Part shown: positions 17,114-25,737 of the stretch, one piece after another
How positions within the stretch are numbered: position 1 is the first letter of the stretch
Layout: every line of letters starts with the position of its first letter
Origin: Sphingomonas sp. KRR8
GTDB lineage: Bacteria; Pseudomonadota; Alphaproteobacteria; Sphingomonadales; Sphingomonadaceae
Assembly: GCF_023559245.1 (NCBI RefSeq)
Contig: NZ_CP097462.1
Span: forward strand, 1,364,001-1,428,000
Direction: 5' to 3'
DNA length: 64,000 nt
The notes under the pieces: generated by a model
The model's input: only the letters and a program-made list of their open reading frames with translations
Database searches by the model: none
What the model was told of the DNA's origin: nothing
Position numbers and translations under genes: made by a program

Positions 17114-18267
17114 GCGCCGATCAGCTCCCGGCCGATGAGCATCCGCCGCACCTCGTTGGTGCCGGCACCAATGTCGAGCAGCTTGGCGTCGCGCATGAAG
17201 CGCTCCACCGGCCAATCTTTGGTGTAGCCCGCGCCGCCCAGCGCCTGCACCGCTTCCAGCGCGACCTTCACGGCGCTTTCGGAGGCGAGCAGAATTGCGC
17301 CCGCCGCGTCGAACCGCGTGGTCTTGCCTGCGTCACATGCCTTGGCCACTTGGTACACATAGGCGCGCGCCGAATTGAGCGCGACATACATGTCGGCGAT
17401 CTTGGCCTGCATCAGCTGGAAGCTGCCAATCGGCTTGCCGAACTGCTTGCGCACTCGAACGAACGGGATGACCACGTCCAGGCACGCCTGCATGATGCCG
17501 AGCTGGATTCCGGCGAGCACGGTGCGCTCGTAATCGAGGCCGCTCATCAGCACGCCGACGCCACCGTTCTCCGGGCCCATGATGTTCTCGGCCGGAACGA
17601 AGCAATCGTCGAACACCAGCTCGGAGGTGGGCGAACCGCGCATTCCGACCTTGTCGATCTTCTGGCCAATGGAGAAACCCTCCATTCCCTTCTCGATCAG
17701 GAAGGTGGTGATCCCCCGACTACCCTCTTCCGGCGCAGTCTTGGCATAGACCACCAGCACGTCGGCATAAGCGCCGTTGGTGATCCAGAACTTGGTTCCG
17801 TTCAGGCGATAGCCGTTGCCGCTCTTCTCCGCGCGGAGCTTCATCGATACGACGTCGGACCCCGCCCCTGCTTCGCTCATCGCAAGCGCGCCGACCTTGG
17901 TGCCGTCGATCAGGCCAGGCAGGTATTTGCGCTTCTGCTCGTCATTCGCCCAGCGGCGGATCTGGTTCACACACAGGTTGGAATGGGCACCGTAGCTCAG
18001 GCCTACGGAAGCCGACGCCCGTGCGATCTCTTCCTGTGCGACCACATGCTCCAGGTAGCCGAGCCCGAGCCCGCCCCATTCCTCCTCGACCGTGATCCCA
18101 TGCAAGCCGAGTTCGCCCATCTGCGGCCAGAGCTCGATCGGGAAGCGGTCATCCCGGTCGATCTCGACCGCCAGGGGCTGGATCTTGTCGGTCGCGAAGC
18201 GCTGGGTGGAATCGCGGATGGTGTCGGCCATCTCGCCAAGGTCGAACTCTAGGGTGGGTGCGGACAT
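17110..18267 (-). CDS. Isovaleryl-CoA dehydrogenase
   Basis: A 385-residue FAD-dependent acyl-CoA dehydrogenase. It contains the family segments [30 protein letters not shown] and [21 protein letters not shown]. Glu247 in [12 protein letters not shown] is at the catalytic position characteristic of isovaleryl-CoA dehydrogenases, unlike most acyl-CoA dehydrogenases whose base is near the C-terminus. The enzyme converts isovaleryl-CoA to 3-methylcrotonyl-CoA, the substrate of the MccAB encoded 3 kb to the left. The two plus-strand genes in between break the operon. It diverges from the thiolase gene by 95 bp. Confidence 0.92.
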   Translation of the reverse strand: MSAPTLEFDLGEMADTIRDSTQRFATDKIQPLAVEIDRDDRFPIELWPQMGELGLHGITVEEEWGGLGLGYLEHVVAQEEIARASASVGLSYGAHSNLCVNQIRRWANDEQKRKYLPGLIDGTKVGALAMSEAGAGSDVVSMKLRAEKSGNGYRLNGTKFWITNGAYADVLVVYAKTAPEEGSRGITTFLIEKGMEGFSIGQKIDKVGMRGSPTSELVFDDCFVPAENIMGPENGGVGVLMSGLDYERTVLAGIQLGIMQACLDVVIPFVRVRKQFGKPIGSFQLMQAKIADMYVALNSARAYVYQVAKACDAGKTTRFDAAGAILLASESAVKVALEAVQALGGAGYTKDWPVERFMRDAKLLDIGAGTNEVRRMLIGRELIGA

Positions 18268-18362
18268 GGGCCCGCGCTAGCAGAGCGTGCGCATCTTCCA
18301 CAAGGCAGCCCTCGGGCCTATGTGCACTGCAACAATCTTCCGCTCGAACACTGGAGCATCAC

Positions 18363-19556
18363 ATGGCCACTGCCGCTTCCGATCCCGTCGTCATCCTCTC
18401 CTACGCCCGTACGCCGATGGGTGCCATGCAGGGTGCACTGGCCGATGTGTCCGCCACCGAGCTGGGTGCGACCGCGGTCAAGGCAGCGGTCGAGCGGGCT
18501 GGCGTGAACGGCGCGGACATCGACCGCATCTACATGGGCTGCGTGCTCCCGGCCGGGCTCGGCCAGGCGCCGGCGCGTCAGGCGGCGATCAAGGCCGGCC
18601 TGCCGACCTCTGTGCAGGCGACCACCGTCAATAAGGTCTGCGGCTCTGGCATGCAGACGGTGATCATGGGTTCCGAGGCGCTTGCCGTTGGCAACGCCGA
18701 CCTGATCGTCGCTGGCGGCATGGAGTCGATGACCAACGCGCCTTACCTGCTCAAGAAGCACCGGTCGGGCGCTCGGCTCGGCCACGACACCGCTTATGAC
18801 CACATGTTCCTGGATGGCCTGGAAGATGCCTATGAGGAAGGTTGCGCGATGGGCACTTTCGCGCAGGACACTGCCAACGATTACCAGCTGACCCGCGAGT
18901 CGATGGACGACTATGCCATCGAGAGCCTCAGCCGCGCGAAGGCGGCAATGGACAATGGCGGCTTCGCCGACGAGATCGTGGCAGTCACGGTGAAAAGCCG
19001 TGCCGGCGAGACGGTGGTCGACAAGGATGAAGCGCCCGGTCGTGGCCGTCCCGACAAGATCCCCCTGCTGAAGCCCGCCTTTGCCAAGGACGGCACCATC
19101 ACGGCGGCCACAAGCTCTTCCATCTCGGACGGCGCCGCGGCCGTCGTGCTGACGCGTGAGTCGGTGGCGCAGGCGAAGGGCCTGCAGCCAGTGGCCCGCA
19201 TCGTCGCCACCGCAGCGCACGCCCAAGCCCCGGCCGAGTTCACCATTGCCCCCATCGGCGCCATCCACAAGGTGCTGGAGAAGGCCGGTTGGAAGGTCGA
19301 GGATGTCGACCTGTTCGAGGTGAACGAAGCCTTTGCCTGCGTTGCCATGTTCGCGATGAAGGACCTCGGCATCAGTCACGACCGGATCAACGTCCACGGC
19401 GGCGCCACCGCGCTCGGTCACCCGATCGGCGCCAGCGGTACGCGGATCATCGTCACGCTGCTCAATGCGCTCAAGCAGAAGGGTCTCAAGCGCGGTATCG
19501 CGAGCCTCTGCATCGGCGGCGGCGAGGCGACCGCCGTGGCCGTCGAGCTGGTCTAG
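18363..19556 (+). CDS. Acetyl-CoA acetyltransferase (thiolase)
   Basis: A 397-residue thiolase joining or cleaving acetyl-CoA units. The nucleophilic Cys93 lies in NKVCGSGMQ; NEAFA, GGATALGHPIGASG and CIGGGEATA form the rest of the active site. The start is the ATG at 18363; the preceding 35 open codons are intergenic. The context fits the end of leucine breakdown, which yields acetoacetate and acetyl-CoA, or polyhydroxyalkanoate or ketone metabolism. The missing intermediate enzymes (methylglutaconyl-CoA hydratase, HMG-CoA lyase) are not in this window. Confidence 0.93.
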   Translation: MATAASDPVVILSYARTPMGAMQGALADVSATELGATAVKAAVERAGVNGADIDRIYMGCVLPAGLGQAPARQAAIKAGLPTSVQATTVNKVCGSGMQTVIMGSEALAVGNADLIVAGGMESMTNAPYLLKKHRSGARLGHDTAYDHMFLDGLEDAYEEGCAMGTFAQDTANDYQLTRESMDDYAIESLSRAKAAMDNGGFADEIVAVTVKSRAGETVVDKDEAPGRGRPDKIPLLKPAFAKDGTITAATSSSISDGAAAVVLTRESVAQAKGLQPVARIVATAAHAQAPAEFTIAPIGAIHKVLEKAGWKVEDVDLFEVNEAFACVAMFAMKDLGISHDRINVHGGATALGHPIGASGTRIIVTLLNALKQKGLKRGIASLCIGGGEATAVAVELV

Positions 19557-19578
19557 CCGCCTGCTGGGGGTGGCGAGG

Positions 19579-20052
19579 TCATTTGACCGCCTCGCCGTCG
19601 CTCACGCCCCAGATGTCCGTAAGGTGCACGTAGCCACTGCGGTCACCCGCGACATTCAGCCGGCACCAGCCGGCGCTGCACTTGTCGACACGGCCGATCA
19701 CACCGGGCTCCACCTTGTACTTGAGGCGGCTGCTTTCGTCGGCTCTGGCATATAATGGTCGCGGCTGATTGCCGCGCACGATTGCCGTGCGCCGGTCACT
19801 GAGCAGCGTTACGAGCATCCATCCGCGAACGCCGTCCGGGTCCTCGATGTAACGCCAGTTTGGATAGATCTTGAGCACGCGGATGGGCAGGTCGCGGCGC
19901 TGATAGAGCCAGACGCCCGGAAAGTTTCGACCAGGTCCGGTTCGCATCATCGCCTGGCCGCTCGCGATGGAGGCCCAATAAGGCGGCGTCTTTTCCTGCG
20001 CCGACGCTGGCGCGGCGACGAGAGCAACGCAGACGCCCGCGAGCACCCGCAA
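19579..20052 (-). CDS. Exported SH3-domain protein
   Basis: A protein of about 157 residues with a signal peptide (VLAGVCVALVAAPASAQ) followed by two bacterial SH3-like repeats: SGQAMMRTGPGRNFPGVW with GVRGWMLVTLL, and RPLYARADESSRLKY with CSAGWCRLNV. Such domains bind peptidoglycan or act as structural modules in the periplasm. There is no ATG at a suitable place; I choose TTG at 20052, with AGGG 8 bp upstream, and GTG at 20046 is the alternative. The larger open frame runs through the divergent neighbour and is not coding there. Confidence 0.8.
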   Translation of the reverse strand: MRVLAGVCVALVAAPASAQEKTPPYWASIASGQAMMRTGPGRNFPGVWLYQRRDLPIRVLKIYPNWRYIEDPDGVRGWMLVTLLSDRRTAIVRGNQPRPLYARADESSRLKYKVEPGVIGRVDKCSAGWCRLNVAGDRSGYVHLTDIWGVSDGEAVK

Positions 20053-20091
20053 TTTACGCGCCCTAAACCATGCGGCGGTTAGGGCCGCCCC

Positions 20092-20814
20092 ATGTCTCTC
20101 CTCACCTACACGGGCCTGACGCTGTGCGTCGTGCTGGCGTTGATGCTGTGTGAGCGGCGCTGGGCGGCGTCGAACGAAGAGACATCCCTGCGCATCAACA
20201 TCCTGGCTTACCTGCTGTTCTCCGCTTCGGGCCTGATTCTGCTGCCACTGATTGCCCCGCACGTGGCGAACGGGCTGGTTGATCTGGCAAGTTGGCCCTT
20301 CCTGCTCGGCCTTGCCGCCTTCACCATCCTGATGGATTTGGGCGAGTTCCTCTTCCACCGCGCCCAGCATAAGATTCCCTGGCTGTGGCGTATGCACGCG
20401 CTGCATCATTCCGACCCCAATATGAACGTGGCGACCACCTCCCGCCATTATTGGGCGGAGCCGCTGATCAAGTCAGCAACAATCTGGCCGCTCTGCCTGG
20501 TGGTGACCAGCCCGAGCCCGGCCATCACGACGACCTATGCCGTCATCAGCATCTACCATTATCTGGTGCACGCGAATCTGCGGATCGACTTTGGCCGCTG
20601 GTCGTGGCTGCTGAATAGCCCGGCCTATCACCGCCGCCACCATTCGTCGCAGCCCGAGCATTTCAACTCGAACTACGCCAGCCTCTTCCCGATTTTCGAC
20701 GTGCTGACCGGCTCCTATCACCGCCCGACCGGCTTTCCGGCGACGGGACTGATGAAGACGCCGCGAAGCCTCGCCGACATCTTCTTCTGGCCCCTGCGCA
20801 CGAGCGAGCGCTGA
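20092..20814 (+). CDS. Sterol desaturase/fatty acid hydroxylase family protein
   Basis: A 240-residue membrane protein of the di-iron hydroxylase superfamily. Three to four hydrophobic helices surround the histidine clusters FHRAQH, MHALHHSD and HRRHHSSQPEHFNSNY, which supply the iron ligands. Substrates of relatives include fatty acids, sterols and carotenoids; nothing here decides between them. The gene diverges from the SH3 gene and converges with the nitronate monooxygenase gene 7 bp from its end. Confidence 0.85.
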   Translation: MSLLTYTGLTLCVVLALMLCERRWAASNEETSLRINILAYLLFSASGLILLPLIAPHVANGLVDLASWPFLLGLAAFTILMDLGEFLFHRAQHKIPWLWRMHALHHSDPNMNVATTSRHYWAEPLIKSATIWPLCLVVTSPSPAITTTYAVISIYHYLVHANLRIDFGRWSWLLNSPAYHRRHHSSQPEHFNSNYASLFPIFDVLTGSYHRPTGFPATGLMKTPRSLADIFFWPLRTSER

Positions 20815-20821
20815 CGCCCGC

Positions 20822-22228
20822 TCAGGCGCCGGTAAGGATGCGGTCGACCAGCTGCTTCACCGTCGGCACGAACCCGTTGGAGTAGAACGGGTCGGTCTTG
20901 AAGCGGAACGCCGCATGGCCGGCGAACATGAGGTTCTGCTCGACCGGCCCACCGTGCGCGATATCCTGCAGTGTCTTCTGAATGCAGAAGCTGCGCGGGT
21001 CTGCGAGCCGCCCGGTCGAGTTCTTCTCATTGTCCGCCCAGCTGGAGAAGCTGCACTGGCTGAGGCAGCCCATGCAATCGGCCTGATCCTTGCGGATGAG
21101 CTTTTCTTCCTCGGGCGTGACGAAGACGAGCGTGTCGTCCGGCGTCTTCATCGCGTTGGTGTAGCCCTCGGCAAACCACTGCCGAGCGTGCTGCAAGTCG
21201 CCCTTCGTCACCCAGTAATTCTTCTTGGTGCCGATGCCGACGTCCAGCTCGAACGCATGGTCACCGATGCTTTCCTTGGTGAAGGCGATCTGCCGCTCGC
21301 TGCGGCCCTCCAGGTTGCGCAGGAACGGGTTACGGACGGCCGAGGAGTAAAAGCCGGTCGGCGAGAACTTGTGCAGCAGGACGTCGCCCTCCTCGAGGGT
21401 CATCAGCCGCTGCTTCCATTCCACCGGGATCGGGCTCTCCTGGGTCAGGAGCGGCCGGGTGCCGAACTGGAACATGATGGCGCCGAGCTCGGGATTGTCG
21501 ATCCAGTTTTCCCACTCGTCCAGCCGCCACACACCGCCCGCCATGACGATCGGAACCGTGTCCGGAATACCACCTTCACGCATCACGGCACGAAGTTCGG
21601 CGACGCGCGGATAAGGATCCTGCGGAGCGCGCGGATCCTCCGCGTTGCTGAGGCCGTTGTGGCCGCCGGCTAGCCACGGGTCTTCATAGACCACCGCCGA
21701 AAGCAGCTCGGCGACCTTGCTGTAGGCGCGCTTCCAGAGCGCGCGGAAGGCTCGGCCGGAGCTTACGATGGGCAGGTAGCTGACGCCATATTGCGCGGCG
21801 ATTTCGCTCAGCTTGTACGGCATGCCGGCGCCGCAGGTCACGCCAGCCACAAGGCCCTTGGTCCGCTCGAGGACGCCATGGAGGACATGCTGAGCGCCGC
21901 CCATCTCCCACAGCACGTTGATGTTGATGGCCCCGCGGCCCGACGCCATGTCGTAGGCCTTGCGGACCTGCGCGACGGCTCCGTCGATCGCGTATCGGAT
22001 CAGTTCCTCATGCCGTTCGCGGCGGGTCATGCCGCTATAGACCTGCGGCACGATGCGGCCTTCGGGATCATAGCTGTCGGCGTTGACCGCACTGACCGTG
22101 CCGATTCCGCCGGCCGCAGCCCAGGCACCGGAGCTCGCGTGATTGGTGGCGGAAACACCCTTGCCGCCTTCGACCAGCGGCCAAACTTCCCTGCCGCCGT
22201 ACATGATGGGCTGAAGGCCCTTGAACAA
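20822..22228 (-). CDS. Nitronate monooxygenase-family flavoprotein with C-terminal Cys cluster
   Basis: A 468-residue member of the 2-nitropropane dioxygenase/nitronate monooxygenase TIM-barrel family. FMN-binding segments include GAWAAAGGIGTVSA, VAGVTCGAGMPYKLSEIA, PIVMAGGVW and GAIMFQFGTRPLL. It is about 100 residues longer than typical members. The extra C-terminal part contains CMGCLSQCSFSSW and a further Cys in RSFCIQK, which could bind an Fe-S cluster or zinc. So a simple nitronate monooxygenase function is uncertain. The start at 22228 fits, with GGAGAGA upstream. Confidence 0.75.
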   Translation of the reverse strand: MFKGLQPIMYGGREVWPLVEGGKGVSATNHASSGAWAAAGGIGTVSAVNADSYDPEGRIVPQVYSGMTRRERHEELIRYAIDGAVAQVRKAYDMASGRGAININVLWEMGGAQHVLHGVLERTKGLVAGVTCGAGMPYKLSEIAAQYGVSYLPIVSSGRAFRALWKRAYSKVAELLSAVVYEDPWLAGGHNGLSNAEDPRAPQDPYPRVAELRAVMREGGIPDTVPIVMAGGVWRLDEWENWIDNPELGAIMFQFGTRPLLTQESPIPVEWKQRLMTLEEGDVLLHKFSPTGFYSSAVRNPFLRNLEGRSERQIAFTKESIGDHAFELDVGIGTKKNYWVTKGDLQHARQWFAEGYTNAMKTPDDTLVFVTPEEEKLIRKDQADCMGCLSQCSFSSWADNEKNSTGRLADPRSFCIQKTLQDIAHGGPVEQNLMFAGHAAFRFKTDPFYSNGFVPTVKQLVDRILTGA

Positions 22229-22287
22229 CGTCTCTCTCCTGTCGGTTCGCGGCGCCTATACAGATGGTAGCACGACAATTGCCAGCA

Positions 22288-22325
22288 AAACGCAAAAGGG
22301 CCGCCGGTGGTACCGGCGGCCCTCT
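22288..22325 (-). terminator. Terminator after the glycine-zipper gene
   Basis: A perfect 11-bp stem GGGCCGCCGGT/ACCGGCGGCCC closes a 3-nt loop (arms 22298-22308 and 22312-22322). On the minus strand it is followed by TTTTGCGTTTTG. It lies 20 bp after the end of the glycine-zipper gene. It also has an imperfect T-run on the other side. Confidence 0.85.
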
Positions 22326-22345
22326 CGTTTGCCGTCCGTCAGGAC

Positions 22346-22792
22346 TTAGTAGCGGCAGTTGCCCTTGGCCACCTGGTTGCCGACGAGGGCACCCAGCGCA
22401 CCGCCGATGATCGCACCAGTGGTACCGCTGCCACGGCGATAGCCGTAATAGTCGCGGCCACGACCGACCTGGCTGCCGACCACCGCACCCAGCGCGCCGC
22501 CGACGATGGTGCCGGTGGTGCCGCTGCAACGACTGCGGCCGTAGTAGCTGTTGCCGTAATAGCCGCGCTGCGCGTAGCCGTAGTTATTGTAACCGTAGTT
22601 GCTGTAGCCACGGTCGTAGCCGTAGCCGCTGTAGCCCTGGTTGTAGCCGTAGCCGCTCCCGTAATAGGGATTGTACTGCGGATAATAGCTGCTGCTGTAG
22701 CCACCGTTATACCCGTAATGGCGGGCCTCGGCGACGCCCGGGATTGCGACCATGGCCAGCGCCGATGCGGCGAGTAAGGCTTTCTTGAACAT
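22346..22792 (-). CDS. Exported Gly/Tyr-rich protein with two glycine-zipper segments
   Basis: A 148-residue protein with a signal peptide (ALAMVAIPGVAEA). Next come about 65 residues of Tyr/Gly/Asn-rich repeats (YNGGYSSSYYPQYNPYYG and similar). Two glycine zippers follow, IVGGALGAVVGSQVG and IIGGALGALVGNQVA, spaced by a YYGYRRGSGTTG linker. Glycine-zipper 2TM domains occur in outer-membrane lipoproteins such as the rickettsial 17-kDa antigen, but this one has no lipobox. AAGGAG precedes the ATG, and the gene has its own terminator. A surface or envelope role is likely; the precise function is unknown. Confidence 0.8.
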   Translation of the reverse strand: MFKKALLAASALAMVAIPGVAEARHYGYNGGYSSSYYPQYNPYYGSGYGYNQGYSGYGYDRGYSNYGYNNYGYAQRGYYGNSYYGRSRCSGTTGTIVGGALGAVVGSQVGRGRDYYGYRRGSGTTGAIIGGALGALVGNQVAKGNCRY

Positions 22793-22867
22793 GGGAAACT
22801 CCTTGCTGATGACGCCATGAATGCACCACCCGCATTGACGTTGTCCTGAATGCGTCGTTTGCTGAGG

Positions 22868-23713
22868 TTAAGGGATCAGCGCGAAGTCCAGGCCAATGTC
22901 GACTGCCGGCGCCGACTGCGTGATTCGCCCGACCGAGATGAAGTCGACTCCGGTTTCAGCAATGCCCCGGACCGTCTGCAGATTGACCCCACCCGACGCT
23001 TCCAGCGGCACCCGCCCGTCGACCAGCCGGACTGCCTCGCGCAACTCGTCATTGGTCATGTTGTCCAGCAACAGGCGTTCGGCACCGGCTGCCAGGGCGG
23101 GTTCGATCTGCGCGATCTGGTCGACCTCGACCTGGATCTGCAACCCCGCCTCCGCAGCCTTCGCCCGCCGAACAGCCTCGGCGACCCCTCCGTTCACCGC
23201 CACGTGATTGTCCTTGATCAGCACGCCATCGTCGAGGCGCATGCGGTGGTTGTGCGCGCCCCCCATCCGGGCCGCGTATTTCTCCAGCACACGAAGGCCC
23301 GGAATGGTCTTGCGCGTGTCGAGTAGCACCGCCCCCGTGCCGGCGATCGCGTCGACGAACCGCCGTGCCATGGTCGCAATGCCCGACAGATGCTGTAGCG
23401 TGTTCAGCGCGGAACGCTCGGCCGTAAGCATGGCGCGCGCATTGCCTTCCAGGCGCATGAGGATGGCTCCTGCCTCCACCCTGTGGCCATCACGCACGAA
23501 GCTCTCGATCCCGACGTCGGCATCAAGCCGGCGAAAGAATGCTTCCGCGATCTCGATTCCCGCGACGGCAATCGGCTCGCGGCAATTCATCTCGGCACGG
23601 AAGCGTGCGCTCTCGTCGATGCACGCAGACGAGGTGACGTCACCGCCAGAACCGAGGTCCTCGGCAAGGACGCGCGTCACGAAGTCAGCCAGATCAAAGT
23701 CGGAAGGAAGCAT
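22868..23713 (-). CDS. nadC: Nicotinate-nucleotide pyrophosphorylase (carboxylating)
   Basis: A 281-residue quinolinate phosphoribosyltransferase, making nicotinate mononucleotide from quinolinate and PRPP in NAD synthesis. Typical active-site segments are LNTLQHLSGIAT, LDTRKTIPGLR, KYAARMGGAHNHR, IKDNH, LLLDNM and LEASGGV. The start is the ATG at 23713 with GAGGCGG. nadA and nadB are not adjacent. It is 38 bp downstream of the phosphoesterase gene on the same strand and probably shares its transcript. Confidence 0.95.
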   Translation of the reverse strand: MLPSDFDLADFVTRVLAEDLGSGGDVTSSACIDESARFRAEMNCREPIAVAGIEIAEAFFRRLDADVGIESFVRDGHRVEAGAILMRLEGNARAMLTAERSALNTLQHLSGIATMARRFVDAIAGTGAVLLDTRKTIPGLRVLEKYAARMGGAHNHRMRLDDGVLIKDNHVAVNGGVAEAVRRAKAAEAGLQIQVEVDQIAQIEPALAAGAERLLLDNMTNDELREAVRLVDGRVPLEASGGVNLQTVRGIAETGVDFISVGRITQSAPAVDIGLDFALIP

Positions 23714-23750
23714 GCCGCCTCGTTAGGATCGTGGCTCGGCGCTCACAAGC

Positions 23751-24602
23751 TCAGACCGGCGAATCGGCCTCCGCAGCATCCAGGCTCGCCTCGCTCCACC
23801 CGTCCGCATCGCGCACGAACTGCGTCGGGACGGCCGTTTCGAAGCGCTCGCCCGTCCACCGCATCAGCGCCAAGGTCATTTTGCCCTCGGCGATGTCGAT
23901 CACATTGAAGCTCTGCTTCTCCTCGCGCAGCCGGACGGAGGTGGCGGTGCCCGCCTGCACGACCAGAGTGCCGCCGGCGCGGGTCACCAGGTCGCTGGCG
24001 CGATGGGTCGAGGCGCGATGGTTATGTCCCGCAAGCAGCAGGTCGACCTCCACGTCCTGAATGGCATCGAGCGCCAGTTCCTGCCGGCCCAGCGGCTTGC
24101 CGAGCAGGCCCGTGTCGTCGACCGGAAGGGCGAACAGCGGATGGTGCGTGACCAGGATCCGGACGTCGCTCTCGGGTACCCGCCCGAATTCGGAGCAGAC
24201 GAACTCGGTCTGCTCGCGGTTCAGCCGGCCGTCCTTGATCGTGAACGAACGCGCGGTGTTGAGGCCAAGCACGGCAGCACCGGGCAAGCGGTGAAAGGGA
24301 CACAGCGTCTCGTCGACATACTTGCGATAGCGGGTAAGCGGCGACAAAAAGCGGCGAAGGACGTCGTACAACGGCACGTCGTGGTTGCCCGGAACCGCCA
24401 GCACCTCGTGCCCTGCATCCCGCAGGCGCGCCAGAAACCGGCACGCCTCCTGAAATTGTTCGGTTTTCGCCCTCTGCGTGAAATCTCCGCTGACCACCAC
24501 CAGGTCCGGCCGCGCGCGGTCAACCTCCTGCTCGACGGCGGAGACGATCTGAGGGTCGTGAGCTCCGAAGTGGAGGTCCGACAAGTGGACAAGACGCGCC
24601 AT
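23751..24602 (-). CDS. Calcineurin-like metallophosphoesterase
   Basis: A 283-residue cytoplasmic metallophosphoesterase with the canonical blocks: HLSDLHFGAHD, VVSGDFTQRA, VPGNHDVPLY, ILVTHHPLF and LLAGHNHR, which bind two metal ions. The layout resembles cyclic-nucleotide phosphodiesterases of the CpdA class, but the substrate cannot be assigned. ATG at 24602 is preferred to the GTG one codon earlier. The start region faces the divergent phosphotransferase gene 60 bp away. An adenylate cyclase lies 1.1 kb further on, so a cyclic-AMP substrate is a reasonable guess only. Confidence 0.85.
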   Translation of the reverse strand: MARLVHLSDLHFGAHDPQIVSAVEQEVDRARPDLVVVSGDFTQRAKTEQFQEACRFLARLRDAGHEVLAVPGNHDVPLYDVLRRFLSPLTRYRKYVDETLCPFHRLPGAAVLGLNTARSFTIKDGRLNREQTEFVCSEFGRVPESDVRILVTHHPLFALPVDDTGLLGKPLGRQELALDAIQDVEVDLLLAGHNHRASTHRASDLVTRAGGTLVVQAGTATSVRLREEKQSFNVIDIAEGKMTLALMRWTGERFETAVPTQFVRDADGWSEASLDAAEADSPV

Positions 24603-24662
24603 CACCAGTCAACTGCCGCATGCTGAACTTGTTTCAGTGGTGATCATGGGCAAAGTGCCGTC

Positions 24663-25730
24663 ATGGATCGTACTCAGGCCAATTCCGGTACCCGCGACGT
24701 CACCGAGCGGCTGCGCTTCGACGAGGATGCGCTCAATGCCTGGCTCGAAGCGAATGTGGCCGGCTTTCGCGGTCCGCTGAGCGTCCGGCAGTTCAAGGGT
24801 GGCCAGTCCAATCCCACCTATCAGCTGTGCGCCGCGTCCGGCGATTATGTCCTCCGCCGCAAGCCGCCCGGCAAACTGCTGCCCGGCGCCCATGCCATCG
24901 ACCGCGAGTATCGGGTGCTCTCCGCCCTTGGCGCACAGGGCTTCGCCGTGCCGCACGTGCACGCCCTGTGTGAGGACGAGGGCGTGATCGGGACCGCCTT
25001 CTACGTAATGGACATGGTTGCCGGGCGGATCATCTGGGAAGCCAGCTTCCCCGGCCTCGAACCAGCCGACCGTGCCGCTCACTTCGATGCGATGAACGCG
25101 ACCATGGCCGGGCTGCACAGCTATGATCCAGCGACCATCGGACTTGGCGACTACGGCCGCGCGAGCGGGTTCGTCGAACGGCAGGTGTCGCGCTGGTCCC
25201 GGCAATATCTCGGCGATGAGGAGGCGGGACGCGTTGAAGCGATGGACAAGCTGGTCGAGTGGCTCGGCAAGCATCTCCCGCCCGATCGGGGGGAAAGTCG
25301 GGTCATTCACGGCGACTATCGCTGCGACAACATGATCTTCGCCGCGGACGCACCGCAAGTTCGCGCGGTGCTGGATTGGGAGCTGTCGACCCTCGGTGAC
25401 CCGGAAGCGGACTTTGTCTACCATTGCATGATGTACCGGATGCCCGCCGGCATGTTCACCGGCCTCGCCGGCCTCGACCTCCCGTCGCTCGGCATCCCGA
25501 GCGAGGACGAGTATGTCGCAGCCTACTGCCGTCGCACCGGCCGTGAGGCCATTCCGGCATTCGACTATCTGATGGTCTTCTCGCTGTTCCGGTTGGCCGC
25601 CATCATCCACGGCATCAAGGGTCGCCTCGTTCGCGGCAATGCGTCGAGCGCGCATGCCGAAGAATCGGTCCGCGCACTGGAACCGCTGGCCGACCTCGCC
25701 TGGGCGCAAGCCCGGCAGGCGCGGCTCTGA
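24663..25730 (+). CDS. Phosphotransferase family protein (APH-like)
   Basis: A 355-residue kinase-fold protein. It has the nucleotide-binding FKGGQSNPTYQL and YVLRRKPPGKLLPGAHAIDREY, the catalytic loop VIHGDYRCDNMIF and the metal-binding LDWELSTLGDP. This subfamily is found next to acyl-CoA dehydrogenases and resembles the kinase part of ACAD10/11, which phosphorylates 4-hydroxyacyl-CoAs; it is not an antibiotic-resistance enzyme. No partner acyl-CoA dehydrogenase is adjacent here. It ends 7 bp before the cyclase gene and may be cotranscribed with it. Confidence 0.85.
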   Translation: MDRTQANSGTRDVTERLRFDEDALNAWLEANVAGFRGPLSVRQFKGGQSNPTYQLCAASGDYVLRRKPPGKLLPGAHAIDREYRVLSALGAQGFAVPHVHALCEDEGVIGTAFYVMDMVAGRIIWEASFPGLEPADRAAHFDAMNATMAGLHSYDPATIGLGDYGRASGFVERQVSRWSRQYLGDEEAGRVEAMDKLVEWLGKHLPPDRGESRVIHGDYRCDNMIFAADAPQVRAVLDWELSTLGDPEADFVYHCMMYRMPAGMFTGLAGLDLPSLGIPSEDEYVAAYCRRTGREAIPAFDYLMVFSLFRLAAIIHGIKGRLVRGNASSAHAEESVRALEPLADLAWAQARQARL

Positions 25731-25737
25731 GGGCCGG

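Noticed and set aside
24663..25730. Calling the APH-like protein an aminoglycoside kinase
   Set aside because: The sequence matches the acyl-CoA-associated phosphotransferase subgroup.
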